Shown here: positions 12,833 through 25,963 of the stretch, piece after piece
Layout of the letters: every line of letters begins with the position of its first letter
How positions within the stretch are numbered: the first letter of the stretch is position 1
From: Reticulitermes lucifugus
Lineage: Eukaryota; Arthropoda; Insecta; Blattodea; Rhinotermitidae
Length of the DNA stretch: 64,000 bases
Direction of reading: 5' to 3'
Assembly: GCA_026260175.1 (NCBI GenBank)
Contig: JAKCWW010000029.1
Location: forward strand, 1 to 64,000
Program-made: the position numbers and the translations under genes
The notes under the pieces: generated by a model
Told to the model about the DNA's origin: nothing
The model's input: only the letters and a program-made list of their open reading frames with translations
Database searches by the model: none

Positions 12833-15125
12833 GGATCGGCACTAAATTAATATTAAGAACAATACATGTCTAAAACATAATAAAAATTAAAACATTAAAA
12901 TACTGCAACATAAATGTTACGTAAAATAGTGATACAAACAGAATGTCCATTTTAACTTGTCCCTGAGTACAGTAGCTTTATCGTGTAGGAAGTCTGCGAC
13001 CCCGATGGATTTAAACACTTTGAGATTTTTCTACAGAATAAGGAAATTTGAACTGCAGTGTAGAAAAGGATTCTAGATTTTATCCGGTTTCAAGCTTCGT
13101 ACGCAATAAACATATTCCTTGTTACCACTGGCTGCGATCAGGAACGCGATGAACTATAAACTATGTACAAAATACGGGGTTTACTATGAGAACTATTTTT
13201 TCAAGCATTTTAAATATATTATAAGGAAACAGAACACATTTGAAAGAGGTAAGTGCATTTACACTCTCAAACTTAGATGGATTTTTAAGGTGATAATTAT
13301 TCCATTTGTTGAATTGGATTCTGAAAGAGAAGGCAGAAGTTTCTGTGAAAATCTAAGGGTACTATCCTTGCTGATTTTCATTTACTTTTTTGCCAAGTAG
13401 GTACATCCAATCAAAAGACTACCGTTGTTTTACTTTGCATTTGTTTAACAAAATGAAAGGCTATGAAGGCAGTTTTCTGATAAAGCACCTCACTGCTCAC
13501 AACTAAAACACAGCAGTGAGAAATGAGAATACGGGAAAGTCAAGAAAAGAAAAAATAATAATATTATTAAGGTTCACGGGAAATAAACGCGTAAAGAGCA
13601 AAACGTGTGTAGACCCTACTAATGTATCTGTCAATTAGTATCTGTGACCTATCATCCTTCCGCTGATAACTATCATGTTTTTAAACCTCAAATTTTTTGT
13701 CAGATTTTGATTATATTTAATGTGATTTTCCAGAAAAAGGACCCTTTGTTTGTACGTGAAGTTGAAACAAAATCAAAAAGGCCACTGGAAATTTTCTGGA
13801 AGATGTAGCTTATTTTTCTTGAACTCCATAATAATTACACGCAGACTCAATTTCTGTACCCCAGTATCTTACATACCCAATTAAGAACATTTAAGAGAAA
13901 GCACATGGAGTGCAGATTGCCTCCTGTATTAAATTTGTAATTTGCATGCAGGAAATGCCAAATGATCTTTATAAGCTTTCACTCCTGCATTGTCATTTGT
14001 ATTTAAATTAAGTAACATAGATCTTGTGTTATTTTCAATCTACTCGTCACTAAATGAATTCCAATACTTGGGGTCCTTAATATTCTAACAATTTATCAGA
14101 AGAAGAATAAATGTCATAAAAATGTAAGGGCTAACACATGGTCGCTTTCATTTTTCTTACTTTTGCGTCGCAGTCTTCTCTTCGTCATTTATTGCGCGCC
14201 TTTAAATCCGAAAGAATAAATGTTGTTGAAAATTTAGTTATGCAATAATAACAATTGAAATAGCCGTGAAAATTAGACTGCATATTATTTACAGCTTGGC
14301 AATTGAGTTTGTAAAGGAAACGGCATATAAAGATTGACATTTTATTAAATACTTCAAAGCATTTGTCTGTTTCCTCAAAATGGCCCAGCACACTGAATAT
14401 GATTATATTAACTTCTTGCAGACTGGAAATGAAAACATTTTATTGTTGTCTTCTAAGTTGTGGTACATTCTTGTAATATGGTAGTTGGGTGTCAACATTT
14501 CGGTACAACATGTTACCTACAAATGTTAGCTTAAGAATGGAGGAAGTACTTTTTTCCCCAAGTGTTTTAAACATCAACAGACACGCGTTGTTATAACACT
14601 GAACCACACAGTGTAAGCCTTCCTGTCACATAATAGAGAAGAAAACTTTAAATTATTAATTATCAACCGTGCGCTAGCATTTTAATTGTGTTAAATAACT
14701 TAATACTCTAGCACACAAATACTGCCATTTGTGTAATCAAAAGCAATTTTTTCTTTGGTACACAGTTCATATTGAGTAAGCGTAAGATTATTCACCGCGG
14801 CTAAAGACGTGGCCTAATCATACACAAGTAAGAAAAGACAAATTGGACATCCTGAAGGTTAAGGAAACCTTTGTTACTTGTGTACTGTAATGGTATGTTA
14901 TTAAATATCATTGGAGAAAATTTTGTGTGAGTGAAAGTATGATCGGTGTCCAAACAAATTCTTTGCTTTTAAATGATAAAAATACAATTCGCATAATGAC
15001 TTATACGCTTCATGTAAGACGGTTCTTGCTATTTAAAAGTTCTACAGATTCTGGCTTTCTTTTAGCTTGGAAAAAAATTTCTTACGTATTTCTTGTGAAT
15101 AAATTTCAGTGTCTCAGATTTTCCG
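12833..15125. other. AT-rich intergenic DNA, nothing recognised
   Basis: No coding motif or repeat was supported. The ORF at 13119-13400 shows no known motif. Confidence 0.4.
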
Positions 15126-15329
15126 CACCCGTCCAGACCGACCCTGGGGCCCACCCAGCCTCCTGTACAATGACTACCGGATCATTCCTGGGGGTAAAGC
15201 AGCCGGGGCGTGGCGTTGACCACCCACCCCCAACTAGTGCCGAGATTAAAGAAGGTGTAGACATGTACCTCTACTCCCCCTCTGGGCCTTCATGGCCTGT
15301 TCTAGGGTGAGCTTTACCTTTACCTTTAT
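15126..15329 (+). mobile_element. tRNA-derived SINE, family B, copy 2 (head missing)
   Basis: It begins at the conserved acccgtccagaccgaccc block and continues through cccacccagcctcctgta, ggggcgtggcgttgaccac, ccgagattaaagaagg, tacctctactccccctctgg, gccttcatggcctgttct and a ctttacctttaccttta tail. The tRNA-like head is absent, so this copy is 5' truncated. It is the cleanest body of the family in this window. Confidence 0.75.
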
Positions 15330-17360
15330 ACCATTGTGTACGAAATTTCTATATTAAATTGCCAATGGTTTGTTGGGCTCAGAACAGTGTGCGTGGGTCC
15401 AAAGCATCGTATGTTTCTAAGAGGACCTCCCGTGGAGTCGCATATCGCGAGTGAGACTCCGGTTAGGAGGCGAAGCCCACCCACTGACGCGTCAGTTGGA
15501 ACAGCAAGACTTTGCAACATAACATTTCATATCTTACAAAAACTTGAGCAGCTCGCTATCATTGTTTGTTGTTTCGGTCACATTATAGGCCAATGAGAAC
15601 CTTGCAGCAACCTGCCTCCCTGTGGGACGTCCTGGCAGGTATGACTCCGCCAATTTACGTAAGCAAAATGAATATTTAAGTCGAAAAAATTATCGTCAGT
15701 CTGTACTGAAGTTATCGAGATTTTACAAATTTGTCAAACGTATGCATATATGGTCGAGTACTTAATATAACCACGCAGAAATTTAAATTAAATGACTTTT
15801 ATTACGTATGTGTGAATTTCGCTTGTACGAATACTTAGTAACTTTATTAAAGATAAAGTTTTTATCTTTTCTGCAGTATTTTTACCTAGACTTACGCGTC
15901 TACGTTGCGTGCAACGTGAACACGAAACTCATGATAGGGTGCCGGTTTAATGTGAGGAGGCAAGCCTTGTGGCAATGTCCTAATATGAGTTTTAGTTCTT
16001 GTGTGAACATCATTCGGACAGGGGATTACTCTCGGGCAAACCTAATCGTCCGCAGCAAGTAATTTCTTACATAGTACACACATCAATACACAGAATTTAA
16101 GGACAACGAAAAGAGTACCGAATGATAAAATTTGTCCAGTGTCTGCTGTTAAGCCAGACCTGTTACACTCAATCTTCGTGTCTATCTAACATGAGAATTT
16201 CTTCTGTCCTTTTGTACCTCCTTTCAGTTCTGGTATTGAGGTAACCTGGTGGGTGCTCTCTGTCAAAATCTATGGAGCAGTGTTGTTCTTGAGAAGCTAT
16301 TAATCTTTCCGATGATCAACAAATTACCTTCCTTTTATGGAACACCAGGTGCATTAGAGCGTAATATCGAAATCATCAGTGAATAAACTAAAATCTGGAA
16401 AAGGAATATTGGTAGAGTATCTCACGTATCCAAAGATAACACAAGAAATTAAGAAGGCTTAAGTTTTTTTCAAAAGTTTAAATTTTGATCGTGATGAATA
16501 ACTAAGTCAATTTCGCTTGCATGCAAGGTAAATTTCAAATATGTGAATTAATTTAACGTGTGGTTGTGAAAATGAATTTACGCGAACAAACAGCGTAACC
16601 TCCCAGAAGGCATAAATCTGCAGCAACACCGCTTTGAAGACCACAAACTTCGCAAAAAGAAATTTGTGAAAAAAGTGAATGCTTATGCAAGTCGACATAA
16701 TGATCTAGATCACAATGTATTTAGTATTGCCACATGGTCCTCGGCTCTAGCGGCGGATCGGTTATCGATTATGCTGAAGCAGAGCTATGAAGTGGGAGGA
16801 GACGGCCCCGGGATACATTAACCGCACAAGCAAGATGATTAGGCGTGGTTCTTCATCAAATTAACCTTTATTGTAAAGTACGTGAAAACATAATATTGAA
16901 TGGCTTTACCTCTAAACGATATGATAGCAATGCGTAGAGAATTGCTATTTCTGTAAGCAATTTATTTCAAAACTTCATACCAATCTCATCAGTTTACTTC
17001 TTGTACCTCTACTCATAATTAATTGTATCACCCACATTTTCTCCGAAATTTTTGGTGTGAATGTAAATGTTAGTAGCAGTCAAGGAAGGATCAGAATACA
17101 TTGGGAAAAAAATGTTGATGCTTATTTTGAGATAACATCAACACGCCCGCTAGCAAGTGAGATAAATACCGTTATATGGTTCTTTCACAGCAGGTATTCA
17201 CTGAGTATTAAGGGATTCTTTATTTTTTAAAAATATGTTTAAAATAATAACAATTTCAGACTTATTAATTTAGGCCAAAACTTCTCTCGGATTTCCTTTC
17301 TTCAAGTGCAGGCCCCTGCAGCAATATTCACTAATCACAGCCATATGTTTTATATAATTA
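15330..17360. other. Intergenic DNA with a GC-richer patch
   Basis: A GC-richer stretch (about 15380-15520) has open frames on both strands and contains the perfect palindrome ctgacgcgtcag, but no protein motif. The rest is AT-rich and unremarkable. Confidence 0.35.
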
Positions 17361-17563
17361 AAAAGGTAAAGTTCACCTTCTAATAGGCCATGAAGGCCCA
17401 GAGGAAGAGTAGATGTATATCTCTTCTTTAATCTTAGCGCTAGATGGAGGTGGCTGGTGAAAGTCACGCCCCGGCCGTTTTACCCCACGAAAGAAACCCA
17501 TTACCCATTATACAGGAGGCTGGGTGGAGCCCAGGGCGCAGATAATCTCGTCCCCGGGGAGAG
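17361..17563 (-). mobile_element. tRNA-derived SINE, family B, copy 3 (head missing)
   Basis: On the minus strand it reads ggctccacccagcctcctg, ggccggggcgtgactttcacc, ccatctagcgctaagattaa, catctactcttcctctggg, ccttcatggcctattaga, then aactttacctttttaa. The order and sequence match the copy at 15126. Truncation is at a similar point, about where the B box would be. Confidence 0.75.
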
Positions 17564-20270
17564 ATAAGTAATAATAGCAAATTACAGTGGTAAATCTCAT
17601 ATCCTTCCATTCAGACCCTACATTCTCTTCACAAGAAACTTAATTTGTTGCATATTACACAGCGTTCCTTAAACAGTTCGCAGCTATTCAGTTCAACACA
17701 AACACACACACAAACACACAAATAGGAGAGAATGGATTCTTTTAATTTTCTCCTCACCTGCTACATTACTTCTCTTAGGGTCACGTATTCTGTTTTTCTC
17801 AGTAATTCTTTTTTCAGTCACTTCTAATATATTTCATGTTGATTTCAGACTCCGCAAGATGCAAAACAAATGCATACAGTAAGGCAAATTTATGGTATTT
17901 TAGTACCTTTATTGATATTTATTTATTTGTGTACTTTTACTGCATTATCTGGTTTATGACACTATTATATATAAGTATATATAAACATATACAAACAGGA
18001 AGAAAAGTATTTCATATTATTTTATATTTTAAAGATAGAAGGAAATTTTCAAAGTCCTTCTAGTCAATTGGCGATAGAAATATTTTATTTAGTGGCAGTA
18101 GTTTTTTAACTTAGTAAATAAATTTTAATCGTTATAAATAAACGCCATATCTGTTTTTAAAAATAAATGCCACATTTAAATTTCAAGGATAATAAGGGTG
18201 TTTTGAAATAAAATTTAAATATATCTGGCATTTTTCCGCAGAACTAATATAAATGTTGGTGGTGATACACAGCTCCAGTTACTAACCAAATTCCTTCTCA
18301 GTGCAGTAAGAATTGCTACATCCTAAACTCTTGTACTCACTATCTGGTGTGTGTGTCAGTAAAATATATGGGACTGAAAAGTGACAGCAGTGTAGCCACT
18401 TAGTGACTTTTACTTTGCATGCATCATCTGAACAGATAAACACAGTAAACACCAGGTAACCGGTCTTTATCTTTTTTTATTTTTAAATTTCATATATCAA
18501 CATGATTTTGAGCCTTATGTAGTAGACTCATCCGGACGAGAAAGTCACTTGGCATTTGAATCTAATTTTCTGTTTTAGCAACCTTCACACTCTATGACAT
18601 TGAGCCTAATAGCGCTGCCAGTGCGTCTTTCTTTAGGGAAAATTGTGTTAGGTAAAAGGGTCTTTATCTGGAAAAAGAAAATAATTTTTTTGAGGAATTT
18701 CGTCGCTATTACAAGGATGTGTCTTGGTTTTGTTGAGGGTGTTCCGGGGTGCTTTACTTATAAGAGCAATGTGTGACTGCTGGTTAAAACATAAGATGAA
18801 AAGTAATTCTATTTTATTCCCCAGAAATTTCTTTCATGTAATCATTACAAATTTGTAACAAATTAAGTTTTAGTAATCAACATCTAATAGCTACAAAATA
18901 TATGTTGTTTAACCAAAAGACAACCAAGAATATGTATATGTTCAAGGCTTTTGAATATTACCTTCTGTCTTTGGGTGAATGGTCAAAAGAATTGTCGGAG
19001 GGAAGTAATGCCTTTATTTTAAAGGTTCAAAATATTCAAAAAACTTCCTAATACTTGAAGTATTTCTAGAAGTTCTGAAGTCACTAATTTTCTTCAACAC
19101 ATCCAGAACTACCCACCCAATAACACAGCGTCCTCCGGAACAACGCCCATGAGAATCTCAATTGTCCCAAGTATAAATTATTAAATTTATATAAGGAAAT
19201 AAACGCAGGATTTCTGTGTAATGCATTAGAATCCATTACCAGGGAGAGTGAAGTTAATAAAAAATGTAAATCATTCCAGGAATAATTCACACGGATCCAT
19301 TCTTTAGTAGAAACCACTGTTATGACATTTGGAAGCCAGTCTGAATGAGCAGATCATTTCATCTGAAAAAAAATTAGAAAGCATCAGAGTTGAAATCCAT
19401 AGATCATTAGCATATGTACATAAAAGAGTGGAAGAGATTCTTCTCGGTTAATCTACGTTATTTTGTAACCTAACTTTGTCTACAGCTCTAAATACCATGT
19501 TTGGTTCCACAACGTAATTAGGACCTCTTTCTTCTACAAATTATCAGGCATGATCTCAGATTTTATCTGTTTTAAATTGCCTCTACTTTATAATACGAAT
19601 CATTATCTCTTGGTTAGCTAACAGATCTCTGAACCCGACACAATATTTGGTGTTCGTAATGTAAGATTATATCTTCTCTTGTATCTCACTCACCACCATT
19701 TAGTGGCAATAATAATACCGGCATTAAATTTTTACATTCAGCGCGTATTTCCAGTTGACAGGCAATTCTTCTTACCAGAAGAACAGTTAAAGTAAATCCT
19801 AAATGTTGCTTATTTATTATGCATTTGTAAAATGTCATTCAAGGTCAGGTGTGAGAGTGAACGGTCTTCCTCCTGCAGGTGATTTTGCGTCATTGTGATT
19901 TACTTTATTGTGATTTTGATGAGGATACTGAGTAAGAAAATCTGAGTGAAGACATCGGAATACCCCTTGAAGCCTGTTAAAGTGATGCCATTTCTTTTAC
20001 CACTTAAACAGTTTCCCCAAAAATACTTATATTATACGTATTTATGATATTTTGAGCTTGTTTCGTAATTTTTAAAAATTAAATTGAAATCATAATATCT
20101 GATTTCATGGTAAGTTATTTTCATGATATGGGCCAAATTAATATCTAGCAGTAAAATTTTATATGAAATAAAATTACCATTAATTTTGCGTGAATGATTT
20201 ATTTTGATATAATGCTTAGAAAAATTATTTTAATAATAATCATAATAATAATAATCCTTGTAAGGACACC
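17564..20270. other. AT-rich intergenic DNA, nothing recognised
   Basis: It contains a short ACACACAA run (17696-17722) and short ATA runs near 20232-20254. No gene is seen. Confidence 0.4.
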
Positions 20271-20452
20271 ATTACTCTTACGGCGAAACAACTTCCCCTA
20301 ATAAGAAGCACAGCAAACCCAGTCAAACACAAAACTTTTTTTTGCCAGTGTTAATTCAATAGCATGTGTTTAGTTTGTGTTGAGTCTTACTGGATTTACT
20401 CTGCTTCTTATTGCCCTTAACACAAAAGGGATAAATCGTCTTAAGATTAACT
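20271..20452. mobile_element. Foldback element FB3
   Basis: The left arm (about 20271-20336) pairs with the right arm (about 20367-20451). Aligned blocks are aataagaagca(c/g)ag, aa(a)cccagt..a, and cacaaaac, with weaker pairing outwards (ttactcttacggcga against the complement of the end). The spacer is about 30 bp, and the unit would form a hairpin-like fold. It has no ORF. Confidence 0.6.
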
Positions 20453-20569
20453 ACCCCTAAGCTTATTGTTACATTATATCGCGTGTTGCACTTTAACCAA
20501 ACGATTCTAAAAATATTTTACGACGTATTGTAAAACTTCAAAAACACACGAAGCACAAGCAATCCCTAT

Positions 20570-20803
20570 ACAGTCCCTGAGGGTTCCAGGAGTTTGAGGC
20601 TCCCAGAATTTCTAGATAATCGGCACATGAAGGTGGTAATGTTATCAGCCCTACGCACCGGCCACATTTACCCCAAGGAAATATTCCTGCGGCCGAAAGG
20701 TTTATGTAAATGAAAAATTCCAGTAACACCACTAGGAATAGAACCCGCGACCTTCATGCTTCTAGCGCAGTGTCTCAACAACTGCACCACCGCGTGCCCA
20801 AAA
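20570..20803 (-). mobile_element. tRNA-derived SINE, family D
   Basis: The minus strand from 20803 reads gcacgcggtggtgcagttgt (A-box region) and, about 35 nt on, ggtcgcgggttctattccta (B-box region), so the head is tRNA-like. The body continues with aaacctttcggccgcagga, ggggtaaatgtggccggtg and taacattaccaccttcatg. It is the only copy in the window. The 3' end is set approximately, where similarity to a SINE-like body can no longer be argued. Confidence 0.55.
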
Positions 20804-21282
20804 TCTTTAAATTATTAAACCTATCACACCCAAGCACTTTAACCCTTTAAGGAAATGCGGTAACCACATATCCTGCTTACTGTCACACTAAAATATCTTC
20901 ATTTTGCCGGCATAGACTATTTCTACATCACCACAATAAATAGCAGTTTTTTGTCTAGCAAGCATGACACATTGTTTTTACGCAGACGCGGTGAGGTTGA
21001 AGCCGATATTTAAATATCAGTCATAAATATTGCGCTTTAGGAAGAGTTAGAAATATTGACTTATCATTTAATACTACTCTGATCCTTCCTACTTTCTCTC
21101 CTGAAAATAAAGCTAAACTAAAAATATTCCAAAACTTAGGGCTGTGAAAGTTTGAAATTCTTCCCCTATAAAACGTAGTGTTAGTAGATTCTAAGAGTGG
21201 CGGAGAACGTAAATACTTTAAATAATTAGGATGTCAACTCTTACTTTCACATCCGGTTTTATATTGAATATTCAGCTTACCA

Positions 21283-21425
21283 TTTACTTGTACAGCAAGT
21301 GAACAGGGTAGCAAAAAGCTTCGGTGAGGGAGAGTGGAGTGTTTTCATCAGGATGCCAGAGGGGATTCGCACAACTAATCCTCCGCTTATGGACACTGCC
21401 CATTGCGCCACAGAGAATCCACCCA
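21283..21425 (-). mobile_element. Probable tRNA-derived SINE head, family E
   Basis: The minus strand has gattctctgtggcgcaatggg (A-box like) and, 35-40 nt later, tagttgtgcgaatcccctct (B-box like), followed by catcctgatgaaaacactcc. Spacing fits a tRNA-like Pol III promoter. No second copy or clear 3' tail was found, so this could also be a decayed tRNA pseudogene. Confidence 0.4.
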
Positions 21426-23249
21426 CATCAACACCTCTTTGTGTAATTACTTTACTCCTCTTCACCCCTGTGTCCAGCACGACAGTCAGGGATTCCGTCT
21501 GAGTCCACAGCAAATTCACACTGTAGCTTCTATATGTTTGTCAATAAAAAAAAAGAAAACACATTCGAATTTTTTATCTCTATTTCCGTCCTCTCTTCAG
21601 AGTTCAAGTACCATAATGCGGCTGCTTGCTGATTATCACTCACGCGTGATATTTGAGATGTCACCTGCTCCAATCTTGAGTAAGATACCACCTTTGTGCA
21701 AAGACAAATTTGTGGACTCCATCAGTGAAATAAATCCTGACGAATGCTTCCTACCATTAATTTTTCAATCCAGCATGTAGGCCTTATTTCGTCCTTTATT
21801 CAAAAAAGAGTAATCATGGAGTCAATAGAACCTCTTTCAATTAATAAAAAAATATTTACAATGCAACTCATAAGAAAATTTTGTACACCGTGGACAAAAT
21901 GAGAAAGATTATATCTATTACAAGTGTTACATCTGCGTATTTGGATTTAAGTGTGACTTACACAGTAACACGTTAACTCTTTAACACAACATGGCTACAA
22001 GTGGGCCTGCAAAACCTGATTCTTTCTTTTCACATTTCGCGAGGGTGTGTGAAACCTACTGCATCTTCTTATAGCAACCTTACCGAAAATATGCCTGTAT
22101 AATTCTATTGTAAATTGAAATATGATCTACTTGTCGTTCCTTTACATATTTCTGGTTGTCTTTATAATTTTATATTATAGTACAGTTATTTTCTATGTTT
22201 TATATAATGTGGAAATTTAAACTCACTCCGGATTTAAATTGTGGATGTAAAACATAAGAAAGGGAGCAGCCTGTCATATTGAGGTGTAACATACTACTCG
22301 TTTTCCACGGAGAGACTGAGACGGTTATCATGACCGAAATAAAGAGAGACGCAAACCTGTTTACAGGCCTATACTGATTTAAATTTTAAAAGACAATGCT
22401 GAAATATCTTGGGCAATGAAATGTGAGAGGCAGGATAGGAAAGTGTGCATCCTATTTCAAGCTAACATTTCGACAGTCACATAAACGGAATATGCAAAAT
22501 TAAAATAGCTTGTCAGAATAGCCAGCGTAATGTGCGAAAATACGAGTATATCTCAGTTCCATCTAAAGCGATATGGCGGAGATAGACTTATTGTGTTGGA
22601 TTTTATGAGACGACACAAACTACGTTATATAAGTTAACTCGTTATTAATAATATTTCTTGCGAGAGTGAACTGGATAGCATAATCCGTATAATGCGATGA
22701 TAATGATAATTATATTGATCAAAGCTAGAAAACTGCATTTACCTCTTCGCCTGAGACGAGAAGATTTTGTGACCTTGCGAGCAGAGAAGTGCAATTGACC
22801 TAGAAGTCTATATTAAGGGACTGTGACTTAGTAACTGTCTGACTGCTGCCAGTGTTTTGGTTAGTACACCAATAAATATTATCATTTGAAATTTGATGTC
22901 ATATCGTTTACGGACGCACAAATCCCGGATGCCAGGTCGCCCAGGCGACTAAATTTTGTACGGTGGTTTAACATCTGTGAATCCTCAGTACGGAACTTGC
23001 TTCATGCCACAATTTTGGTGCTTAGAGTTTTGAGCTGGCCCCTGGATTTTTAGAAAATATGTGCACCTATTTTATTGTTATTGTTTCCTTGTTGCGAGCT
23101 AACTTCACAGAATTTCCAACTATAATAAAAAAGTTTTACATATCAGATCACCAATTGCTAATAAGAAGGCTAAAAGGAGTTCAGTTATTCAAGTGATTTT
23201 ATGGGCAATAAAGATCATTACAGAGAGCAAGTGGCGTTCTTTGTGGTGA
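21426..23249. other. AT-rich intergenic DNA; one GC-richer patch
   Basis: Nothing could be assigned. A GC-richer patch at about 22915-23045 differs from its surroundings but shows no coding or repeat motif I can name. Confidence 0.35.
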
Positions 23250-23433
23250 TGGTTTTGTTGGTAGCGTTAGTGGTCATACTAGTAATAGTAGTATTGCTGG
23301 TAGTAGTATTGGTACTAGTCGTAGTAATATTTACAGTATGTAAGTTATTAATATTATTATTATGATCATCATTATTAGAAGTATAAGTAGTGGTATTGGT
23401 TGTGTTGATGATAGTAGTAGTAGTAGTAGTAGT

Positions 23434-23484
<51 letters not shown>
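23250..23484. repeat. AGT/GTA trinucleotide microsatellite
   Basis: There is a nearly pure (AGT)n run at 23411-23484, interrupted once near 23433. It is preceded by a long degenerate zone (23250-23400) of GTAGTA/TTATTA/GGTATT units. The degenerate zone suggests an old array with a younger pure core. Confidence 0.85.
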
Positions 23485-24338
23485 GCCTATATTACGTCTT
23501 CGAGGTGAGGAAACTTTATTTTTACTAGCGGCAATTGTGATGTTTGGATTGTGATGATGGTGGTAAAAATTTAAAAAAATATTTATTTGGCTTAAATAGG
23601 CATGCCAATTATATCAGAACCCCTTCGTAGGAATGTAAAAGGTTTTACTTGTTTTCTTACATTTATAATTGTTCAGTGAACACGTCAATTATCTTACCTG
23701 TATTGTACAGAACATCACCTACAAAAGAGCTGTGTTTTAGCTTTATGTTAAGGAGAATGAGAGATGTCTGTCTACTTGTTTAGTTAACATCCGTGCAGAA
23801 GGTACGTGTGATGCTGAGGAAAATCGTCATTTCAAGGTTGTTTCTTCATCCTGTGCTGTTGCGTGTGCCTTTTGTTGTAAGAAAACAATCTTTTCAGTGA
23901 AACCAAGCGCACGTTCTGGAAGACTTATTCATGTTATTTTTTCTATACCAGTAGATGTCTAAATCTGTACGGAATACAGAGCTCTTGAGTAGCTGTGAAT
24001 TTACGTAGAACAAAGTTTTGAGCAATCGAATAGATTTGTTTCCTTCTTGTCAACTTAAGGTGTTTTTGGCCTATATGAAATTAGTTTATACGTATCAACT
24101 GTTCTTTGTCAAAGTATTTTTCTGGCTATCTTTTTAAACAAGAGGTGATAATTTGCAGTCTTTCCAAGTATATTGTTAAGGTGGTTGAAGAAAATGTAAT
24201 GAGATAGAAGAAATAATTAATATGTATGGGAGAGGTTATAAATTTATAGACAATTTTATTCGGAAAATGTGCAGGAAGGAACAATTTGTAAGGTATCGAT
24301 GTAGGTGCGTTAAAATCTCTCTTCAGAAAAATGGTTCA
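23485..24338. other. AT-rich intergenic DNA, nothing recognised
   Basis: No feature could be supported. If the mariner relic to the right was once complete, its N-terminal coding part and left terminal repeat would be here, but I cannot see them. Confidence 0.35.
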
Positions 24339-25292
24339 AAACCTTGGACAGAATTCATGTGGCTACGCGTGGTGTCCAACGTACAGTGTTAGGGTAACAA
24401 GCGTGTGACACGTCTGAAAATGTTGCAGAGAGTTCTCAGATGGTCCAAAGAAAGTCCATCATGATGACTGCATCGATCGGCCCACCGCTTCAAAGACAGA
24501 CGTAAATGAAGCAGGAGTGGAGGAACTGATTTTGGAAAACAAACCAGTCACAATTTACGATTTTTCCAATATTGCACACAGGAAATGTACACAGTATTGT
24601 CTATGAATTCACGGAATATCGCAAATTATGTCCACACGTGCTACCACGATATTTGTTAACAGGGCACAATAATCGAAGATTAAAGGTAACTTTTTCATAT
24701 TTTGGCGGCTTAAAAAATTAAAAAAAATATATATCCTGAAATCTGTAATAACAAACGTTGAAATGTTGGTGCAGCATTGCACTATTCAGAGTCAACTAAG
24801 TTCAGTTCAATGGAAAAACTCAAATACCACGGGGGATAAAATCATAAAAAGTGTCAGTTTTCTGTACGTTTTGTGGCGTCTGTTTTCTGGGATGCAGGAT
24901 TCATCCACGTTGAATGCATGCCTCGGGGTAAAATAATAAAACGTAAAGCCTATTAGGATGGTTGCGACTGCTGCGTGAGAAAATTCACACGAAGAGACCT
25001 GCACATTTACCGCGAACTGTGATCCTTCAGCACGACAATGCAGTCCCACTCAGCTCACATCAGAAGCAAAGACTTGTTGCCATTGTTTCACTACGAATTT
25101 CTGTATCATACAACTTACAGTCCTGCCCTTGCCCCGTCAGACTACCATTTCATTGGGCCACTAAGTCATACTTGGGTTTTTCCCAATTATACAAAAGTGA
25201 GGAAATGGAAATGGCTCTTAATGAATGGTTGTGAATGCACGATTGCTACGGCAACCGAATTTTTAAGCACGTACCAAGCTAAAAAAAATTAT
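24339..25292 (+). mobile_element. Decayed mariner DNA transposon (transposase relic)
   Basis: Several plus-strand frames together follow a mariner transposase. Around 24465-24600 the frames read DRPTASKTDVNEAGVEELIL and ENKPVTIYDFSNI, matching the family's second helix-turn-helix region (RPSTSKTDEN, EELILENRRVTIDDL). Around 24885 comes FWDAGFIHVECMPRG (family FWDxxGVIxVDFMPRG), at 25018 VILQHDNA with the second catalytic Asp, and at 25105 YSPALAPSDYHFIGPL with the third Asp region. Frames change several times, stops are frequent, and one segment (about 24650-24780) is unmatched. The N-terminus and terminal repeats are not recognisable. It is old and inactive. Confidence 0.8.
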
Positions 25293-25477
25293 TAATTTGC
25301 TTACGGTTATTGACGAAAAAATATTTTAACTGACTAAATTAGCTAAGTTTAGCATTGTAACTATCATTTAATTTTTATGGCGCAGCGAAATTTCGTTTCG
25401 AGAACCCTTCTTACATGCTGCAACTTTAAGAAATTCTGCGGTTTTTGTGGTTGCTTAATGATGAATGTGGAATTAAT

Positions 25478-25963
25478 GTTAATTTATTGATTCTCCGATT
25501 AATACAACACTATAAATGACTGCATCTTCGTTTATTTATCACATTCACTGCGATATGTTTTGGCCGGTAATTGCGACCATCATCGGTTAGTGCTACAATT
25601 ATGTAAAAGGAAAGCACTGAGTTAGAGGCCTCTCCTTGACAATTAAAACAGAAGTTAAAATTTTGTTATTATACCAAATAATTGAATAATAAAATGTATA
25701 CTATAAAATTGTTAATTACCAGGCTATTTTAACAATTTTATTGATACATGTTTTATTATTTGATTATTTGGTAAAATAAAAAATTATAAACTTGAATTTT
25801 AATTGTAAAGGAGAGCTCTCTACCTCAGTTCTTTCCTTTTATATAATTGATGACGGCCGTTGATGGCCGCAGTTACCGGCCGAAAGATGACAGAGAATGT
25901 GAGGAATAAATGAAGATACGATCATTTAACCTGTTGTATTAATCGAACAATCAATAAATTAAC
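25478..25963. mobile_element. Foldback element FB4, a 486-bp near-palindrome
   Basis: The left arm runs from 25478 and the right arm ends at 25963, pairing almost to the centre near 25721. Blocks shared in inverted order include gttaatttattgatt, cgattaatacaac, ggccggtaa(t/c)tgcg, aaaaggaaag, ga(c/g)ctctcctt, and accaaataat. The right arm carries ggccg-cagttac-cggcc followed at once by GAAA (25866-25886), and the left arm a decayed partner (25556-25585). There is no ORF. It starts about 185 bp after the mariner relic and is an independent insertion. Confidence 0.8.

Noticed and set aside
14927-15310. 127-codon plus ORF
   Set aside because: Its second half is the family B SINE body; the first half has no motif.
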